From contig PUOQ01000081.1 of the NCBI GenBank assembly GCA_003552785.1, positions 1-11,055 on the forward strand: a DNA stretch of 11,055 bases, written 5' to 3'. The number at the start of each line of letters is the position of its first letter. Position 1 is the stretch's first letter. Of the stretch, positions 6,635-11,055 are shown one piece after another. Source of the DNA: Dehalococcoidia bacterium (lineage in GTDB: Bacteria; Chloroflexota; Dehalococcoidia; Dehalococcoidales; CSSed11-197). A program made the translations under genes and the position numbers. A model generated the notes under the pieces. The model searched no databases, was not told where the DNA came from, and saw nothing but the letters and a program-made list of their open reading frames with translations.

Positions 6635-8770
6635 TTAACCCTCATACTTTTCCCGGTAGTTGCACTTCTGGCACCGTGCCCATTTTATACGATACCCGGT
6701 CATCAGTCCACCGCATTCGGGGCAGGCCTTATCTATCGGCTTATAGTTGGTTGCCAGCTTGCATTCCGGATACCGGCTGCAACCATAAAATGCATGTTTC
6801 TTTTTTGAATTCCACTTTTCAATAATTTCACCCTGTTTGCACTCGGGGCAGATGATACCCGTTTTAAGCCGGTAAGAAGAGGTATACTTACAATCTTTAC
6901 TATTGGGCTCCGGATATTCATTATGGCTCAAATATTTACCAAAGCGCCCGGTTTTTATAACCAGATATTCGCCACAGTCAGGGCATACTTCATCTGTTTT
7001 TTGCGCGGGAGGTTTCACTTTGCCGGCATTTTGCTCCGCCTTCTCCAGTTTTTCAGTAAAGGGCCTGTAAAACTCGCTAACTGCTTTTTCCCAATCTTTA
7101 TTGCCGGACGCTACTTCATCCAGCTTACCTTCCATATTTGCAGTGAATTCAACATTAACGATCTCCGGAAATTGTTCGACAAGAAAATCATTTACCAAAA
7201 CCCCGAGCTCGGTTGGTCTTAATTGCATTTTTTCCTTAGTTATATATTCGCGTTCAGTTAGAGTGGAAATGGTTGGTGCATAGGTACTCGGCCTGCCAAT
7301 TCCATTTTGCTCAAGTTCTTTTATTAACGTTGCTTCTGTATAATGAGATGGCGGCCTGGTAAATCGCTGGGATGTTTCTACACCCTTAAACAAAAGCGGT
7401 TCACCTTTTTCAAGTAGCGGCAATGAAGGGGGCGATTCCTCTTCTTCCTCATCCCGGGCCTCACTGTAAAGTACCAAAAAGCCTGGAAAAACCAGATTAG
7501 AATTATAACTTTTAAGCAAATACTTATTCTTACTTGGAGCTCTGGATTCTATTTCTACAGTGGTATTCTCGAAAATAGCAGAAGCCATCTGGCTTGCAAT
7601 CATACGCTCCCAAATAATCCGGTAGAGCTTATATTGACCGGGATTGAGATATTTTTTCAATGAATCAGGATGACGTTTAATACTTGTCGGCCGAATAGCT
7701 TCGTGAGCTTCCTGGGCGCCCTTTACACGAGTTGAAAAGGATCTTGAATGTGCGGGCAAATAATCCTTTCCATATTCACTGGAAATATACTGCCTGGTTT
7801 CCTCAACAAAAGGACGGGAGATATGGGTAGAATCAGTCCTCATATAGGTTATAAGCCCGGTATTTCCTTCATCCCCCAGCGGCAAACCTTCATAAAGCTG
7901 TTGCGCAATAAGCATAGTTTGCTTGGCGCTAAAACGAAACCGCCTGGACGCTTCCTGCTGCAGGGTAGAAGTAATAAACGGTGGCGAAGGCTTACGTGCG
8001 GCTTTCCTGGTTTTTACATTTAGTACACTGTAAGCTGCCTTTTCAAGTTCTAATTTTATATCTTCTGCCTGCTCGCCAGTCTTTACTTCCAATTTGGTCT
8101 TATTTTTCCCTCCTGCCAGTGTTGCCTTAAAAGGTGAACTGGCTTCTGGTAACTTCTTTGCAAGCATTACATCAATAACCCAGTACTCTTTTGGTTCAAA
8201 ACCTTCTATTTCTCTTTCGCGGTCAACGATTATCTTAAGAGCAACGGATTGGACCCGGCCTGCACTTAAACCTTTCTGTACTTTTTTCCATAGTAGAGGG
8301 CTAAGCTTATAACCCACAAGCCGATCAAGAACCCTCCTTGACTGCTGGGCATTTACCAGATTCAAATTAAGCATCTTGGGATGCTTAAATGCATTCTCAA
8401 TGGCCTGCTGGGTTATTTCGTGAAAGACCACCCGCCTGTAACGTTTTTCATCAAGCCCGGTCATTGATATCAGGTGCCAGGCAATAGCTTCGCCTTCCCT
8501 GTCGGGGTCGGTTGCAAGATACACTTTATCGGCTTCTCTGGCTGATTTTTTCAATCTTGCTGCTACTTTTTTCTTATCGTTTAACAGGATGTATTTCGGC
8601 TTAAATCCTTTTTCCACATCAACACCCAGCGTGCTTTTTGGCAAATCGCGCACATGGCCCATAGATGCTTCTATCTTATAACCATCTCCTAATATTTTTC
8701 CTAAAGTTCTGGCTTTTGCTGGAGACTCAACAATTACCAGGCTATTTTTGTTGTCAACTTTGATTGTCAT
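6635..8770 (-). CDS. topA: DNA topoisomerase I (type IA)
   Basis: Relaxes negative supercoils by cutting one strand through a 5'-phosphotyrosine. The product is 711 aa, normal for bacterial TopA. The Toprim domain (about 10-125) has Glu15 in VIVESPAKA and the acidic triad in TDPDREGE (Asp88, Asp90, Glu92). GLSAGRVQS follows at 167-175. The nucleophile is Tyr309 in GLITYMRTDSTHIS. AQEAHEAIRPT (352-362) and NGIGRPSTYAPT (489-500) are standard. The C-terminus carries three zinc ribbons: 596-627, 641-670 and 683-703. The last two have four Cys each. The first has Cys596, Cys599, His616 and Cys627, with a longer loop than usual. The ATG at 8770 has AAGGA ten nt upstream. dprA lies 28 nt upstream and the recombinase gene 6 nt downstream. 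Confidence 0.97.
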   Translation of the reverse strand: MTIKVDNKNSLVIVESPAKARTLGKILGDGYKIEASMGHVRDLPKSTLGVDVEKGFKPKYILLNDKKKVAARLKKSAREADKVYLATDPDREGEAIAWHLISMTGLDEKRYRRVVFHEITQQAIENAFKHPKMLNLNLVNAQQSRRVLDRLVGYKLSPLLWKKVQKGLSAGRVQSVALKIIVDREREIEGFEPKEYWVIDVMLAKKLPEASSPFKATLAGGKNKTKLEVKTGEQAEDIKLELEKAAYSVLNVKTRKAARKPSPPFITSTLQQEASRRFRFSAKQTMLIAQQLYEGLPLGDEGNTGLITYMRTDSTHISRPFVEETRQYISSEYGKDYLPAHSRSFSTRVKGAQEAHEAIRPTSIKRHPDSLKKYLNPGQYKLYRIIWERMIASQMASAIFENTTVEIESRAPSKNKYLLKSYNSNLVFPGFLVLYSEARDEEEEESPPSLPLLEKGEPLLFKGVETSQRFTRPPSHYTEATLIKELEQNGIGRPSTYAPTISTLTEREYITKEKMQLRPTELGVLVNDFLVEQFPEIVNVEFTANMEGKLDEVASGNKDWEKAVSEFYRPFTEKLEKAEQNAGKVKPPAQKTDEVCPDCGEYLVIKTGRFGKYLSHNEYPEPNSKDCKYTSSYRLKTGIICPECKQGEIIEKWNSKKKHAFYGCSRYPECKLATNYKPIDKACPECGGLMTGYRIKWARCQKCNYREKYEG

Positions 8771-8798
8771 TATAGAATTTTCCTTACCAACCTGATTA

Positions 8799-9899
8799 TT
8801 AGCGGTTTCCAGTCAGCGCATAAGTCATGGCGCCTACCTGTTTAACCCAACCTTTGATTTCCATAATCGCCAGGGAAGCAGTTATTCTTGCAGTTGAAAA
8901 ATTCGAGACACGCACCAGGGCATCAACATGCAATGGTTCAAAGGTCAAGGCTTTGATTATGGCACATTCTACTTCATCCCCGGGGATCACTTCCTTCATT
9001 TTTTGCTGACTATTTAACACGGGTATGTTTAACTCTTCCAAAACATCGTTTGCTTTAGTTACCACTTTAGCACCTTCCTGCAATAACCAGTTGCAGCCTT
9101 TACTGCCTTGTGAATATATCGAACCTGGCACAGCAAATACTTCCCGGTTGTAATCTAATGCCAGCTTGGCGGTTATCAAAGCGCCGCTTTCTTTTCGAGC
9201 TTCAGTCAACAATACGCCCAGCGCCATACCGCTCATAATACGATTACGCCTGGGAAAATATTCAGGCCGCGGCTTCGTTCCAGGCGCATACTCGCTTACA
9301 ATAGCTCCCCGGCGAATAATTTTAGAGGCAAGAGCGCTGTTTGAGGGTGGATATATTATATCCAGGCCGGCCGCGCATACAGCTATGGTTCTGCCACCTG
9401 CACTCAAGGCAGCCTGGTGAGCTATACTGTCGACACCTCTTGCCATCCCGCTGATAATAGTTATGCCACTTTTCACCAGCTCCGAAGCCAGTTCTTCAGT
9501 AACCTGTCTGCCATAGGAAGTCATGTCCCGGCTGCCAACTATAGCAACTCCAATTTCATCTTCAGGCAACAGCTCTCCTTTTATAAACAACAAAGGTGGG
9601 AAATCATATATTTGCTTGAGCCGCTCAGGGTAGCCCTCATCTTTATGAGAAATAGCCCGAATGCCGTGTTTATTCATCCGATCAACTTCAAACTGAAGAT
9701 CGATTTTTGACCGGCAATCGATTACCATCTCAGTTATGTTGTCATCCAGGCCGCATCGTTTAAGCTCGTTCCGTGATGCATGCCAGGCCCTAGATAGGCT
9801 TCCGAAGTGATTTTCAATCAACCCGAGTTTAACCCTGCCAATGCCGGGGATACGACTGAATCCTATCCAATAGCTTATTTCGTGAGAACAATGAATCAA
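8799..9899 (-). CDS. dprA: DNA-processing protein DprA
   Basis: DprA (Smf) binds incoming single-stranded DNA and loads RecA during natural transformation; it is also widespread in species not known to transform. The 366-aa product has a helix-hairpin-helix start (RIPGIG, 16-21), a Rossmann-like core with GSR at 122-124, SGMARGVDSIAHQAA at 150-164, YFPRRNRIMSG at 214-224 and ESGALITAKLA at 237-247, then a C-terminal winged-helix domain (about 305-366). The start is taken as TTG at 9899: an in-frame TAG lies 9 nt upstream, and no ATG or GTG occurs in frame early enough to keep the helix-hairpin-helix. No Shine-Dalgarno sequence precedes it; see the promoter entry. It ends with tandem TAA TAA stops. 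Gene order dprA-topA-xer is a known conserved cluster. Start confidence is lower than gene confidence. Confidence 0.94.
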   Translation of the reverse strand: MIHCSHEISYWIGFSRIPGIGRVKLGLIENHFGSLSRAWHASRNELKRCGLDDNITEMVIDCRSKIDLQFEVDRMNKHGIRAISHKDEGYPERLKQIYDFPPLLFIKGELLPEDEIGVAIVGSRDMTSYGRQVTEELASELVKSGITIISGMARGVDSIAHQAALSAGGRTIAVCAAGLDIIYPPSNSALASKIIRRGAIVSEYAPGTKPRPEYFPRRNRIMSGMALGVLLTEARKESGALITAKLALDYNREVFAVPGSIYSQGSKGCNWLLQEGAKVVTKANDVLEELNIPVLNSQQKMKEVIPGDEVECAIIKALTFEPLHVDALVRVSNFSTARITASLAIMEIKGWVKQVGAMTYALTGNR

Positions 9900-9907
9900 G
9901 ACGCACT

Positions 9908-9916
9908 ATTCTAGCA
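9908..9916 (-). promoter_or_regulatory. Candidate extended -10 promoter of dprA
   Basis: On the minus strand TGC-TAGAAT matches an extended -10 (TGn plus five of six bases of TATAAT). No good -35 is seen at 17 nt, as extended -10 promoters allow. Predicted initiation, about 7 nt on (near 9901), is only one to three nt before the TTG start, so the transcript could be leaderless. dprA may also be reached by read-through from the tRNA genes. Confidence 0.4.
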
Positions 9917-9940
9917 CAGGCAAAACGCTAATAAAAATAA

Positions 9941-10028
<88 letters not shown>

Positions 10029-10046
10029 GCAATATCAATATACGGT

Positions 10047-10137
10047 TGGCGGAGAGGGCGGGATTCGAACCCGCGCTCCACTTGAAGTGGAGACCGCTTT
10101 TCGAGAGCGGCACCATCAACCACTCGGACACCTCTCC
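10047..10137 (-). tRNA. tRNA-Ser (anticodon CGA)
   Basis: A 91-nt serine tRNA with encoded CCA. Acceptor stem GGAGAGG/CCTCTCC, discriminator G and T arm are identical to those of the neighbouring serine tRNA. The anticodon stem CCGCT/AGCGG holds the loop CTCGAAA, so the anticodon is CGA (plus-strand 10101-10103), reading UCG. The variable arm is a CTCCAC/GTGGAG stem. No convincing -35/-10 pair was found upstream on the minus strand; TAAAAT at about 10153-10158 is the nearest -10-like sequence. Confidence 0.97.
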
Positions 10138-10179
10138 TGGCCAATCGACTGAATTTTAGTATTTAATAAAAAGAATTGA

Positions 10180-10213
10180 TGGCATTTCGTGTGCTTGCCT
10201 TATTGAAATGCCA
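10180..10213. repeat. 9-bp inverted repeat between tRNA and flavin reductase genes
   Basis: TGGCATTTC (10180-10188) and GAAATGCCA (10205-10213) are perfect inverted copies with a 16-nt loop. Read on the minus strand, a T-rich run (TTCTTTTTATT) follows a few nt after the hairpin, so it could be a weak terminator heading toward the tRNA genes. Alternatively it is an operator for either divergent unit. No function is shown by the sequence. Confidence 0.5.
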
Positions 10214-10288
10214 CAGTTATTATACTTGCTAAGCATAACACGGTCAAAGAAGGTAGAATTAATGCCTGAATTTCGATACCAGAATTGC

Positions 10289-10326
10289 TTGTTATCCGGG
10301 CGGCAAAAAATGTATCATGCTATGAT
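10289..10326 (+). promoter_or_regulatory. Candidate promoter(s) of the flavin reductase gene
   Basis: Two overlapping candidates. One is TTGTTA (10289-10294), 18 nt, TATCAT (10313-10318). The other is an extended -10, TGC-TATGAT (10318-10326). Both would give a leader of about 50 nt. The two -10 boxes form a small inverted repeat, ATCAT-GCT-ATGAT (10314-10326), which might be an operator. The rest of the 245-nt gap (10138-10382) holds the 9-bp inverted repeat and no supported gene. Confidence 0.35.
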
Positions 10327-10382
10327 GCCCCAGGGATTTTATTTGTTGTTTATTTTACACTTATATTATGGAGGTCTAAATT

Positions 10383-10988
10383 ATGGAAATAAGTCCAGCT
10401 GGCATGGCGCACCAGGATGCATATCGAGTGTTTATGAGTATTGTTGTTCCCAGGCCGATTGCCTGGGTGTCCACCATAAGCCTTGATGGAGTAGACAATC
10501 TGGCACCCTTCAGCATGTACACTTTGTTAAGTACAAAACCTGCCATTGTTGGTTTTGCAATGGGCACAGCAAGGCATGGCGGCAAAAAGGATACACTCAT
10601 AAATATTGAAGATACAAAAGAATTTGTAATTAATATAGCAAATGAAGAAACAGCTGAAGCCATGAACAAAACTTCTACTCCGGTTGAAGCTGCTGTCAGC
10701 GAGTTTGATCAGGCTGGCTTAAAACGCATCGAGAGCAATAAAGTAAAACCTCCCCGAGTTGGTCAATCACCCGTAAGCATGGAGTGCCAGTTGCAACAGG
10801 TGCTGGAATTTGGGTGCGAGCCGCGAATTAACCGGTTTATAATAGGTGAAGTAGTACTTATACACGTCAGGGATGAGCTGTGGCAGAATGGCAATGTTGA
10901 CTATACCGGACTACAGGCGATAGGGAGACTGGGCGAAAGTGACTTATATTGCCGAACAACCAATGTATTCAGAATGAAACGCCCGTAA
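10383..10988 (+). CDS. Flavin reductase-like FMN-binding protein
   Basis: A 201-aa protein of the flavin reductase-like (DIM6/NTAB) family, split-barrel FMN-binding proteins that either reduce free flavin with NAD(P)H or act as flavoproteins in small redox reactions; cytoplasmic, with no signal peptide or membrane segment. The family hallmark is clear near the N-terminus: VVPRPIAWVSTISLDGVDNL (about 21-40) then APFSMYT, the segment that contacts FMN. KDTLINIEDTKEFVIN (about 69-84) and the barrel strand IIGEVVLIHV (about 153-162) also fit. The ATG at 10383 has GGAGG eight nt upstream. It stands alone here, divergent from the tRNA-dprA unit, so context gives no substrate or partner. After its stop, 10989-11055 is AT-rich and nothing is recognised. 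Confidence 0.88.
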   Translation: MEISPAGMAHQDAYRVFMSIVVPRPIAWVSTISLDGVDNLAPFSMYTLLSTKPAIVGFAMGTARHGGKKDTLINIEDTKEFVINIANEETAEAMNKTSTPVEAAVSEFDQAGLKRIESNKVKPPRVGQSPVSMECQLQQVLEFGCEPRINRFIIGEVVLIHVRDELWQNGNVDYTGLQAIGRLGESDLYCRTTNVFRMKRP

Positions 10989-11055
10989 GTCAATTTCAAA
11001 GTTTATACATTACATAACATATAATTAATAATTACTATTGCCTGCGTTCTGCGTA

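Noticed and set aside
10208..10486. Plus-strand open frame of 92 codons before the flavin reductase
   Set aside because: It overlaps the flavin reductase gene by about 100 nt in another frame, lacks a ribosome binding site and shows no recognisable domain.

Overview
The window looks like ordinary housekeeping chromosome from a bacterium with moderate GC (judged by eye). Protein style and gene order suggest Chloroflexota, possibly Dehalococcoidia, but this is inference from memory and no search was run. No phage, insertion sequence, CRISPR array, toxin-antitoxin or defence system is visible. No convincing new system was found; the most notable points are sequence oddities in known proteins.

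Left arm, plus strand (1-3327): the 3' three quarters of aspS (aspartyl-tRNA synthetase, cut by the window edge), then tig (trigger factor) and clpP (Clp protease subunit). Gaps are tiny: 12 nt between aspS and tig, and an 8-nt overlap of tig with clpP. This reads as one operon for tRNA charging, nascent-chain folding and protein turnover. It ends in a strong perfect hairpin (3360-3394) shared with the convergent genes on the other strand.

Central block, minus strand (3393-10137), read right to left: two tandem serine tRNAs (CGA then GGA anticodons), dprA (ssDNA/RecA loader used in transformation), topA (topoisomerase I), a xerC/xerD-type recombinase, an Xaa-Pro aminopeptidase of family M24, efp (elongation factor P) and a PHP-domain phosphoesterase. 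From dprA onward the gaps are 28 nt or less, and the xer and peptidase genes overlap by 23 nt, so this is probably one transcription unit. It joins two known neighbourhoods: dprA-topA-xerC (as in Firmicutes, but without trmFO and hslVU) and peptidase-efp.

Right arm, plus strand (10138-11055): a 245-nt intergenic region with a 9-bp inverted repeat and candidate promoters, a gene for a flavin reductase-like FMN-binding protein, and 67 nt of AT-rich sequence in which nothing is recognised.

Most interesting points: the EF-P modification loop lacks the usual PGKG and is one residue shorter; dprA begins with TTG almost on top of an extended -10 box; TopA's first zinc ribbon has His in place of a Cys; and the recombinase carries an apparent insertion of about ten residues in its N-terminal domain.
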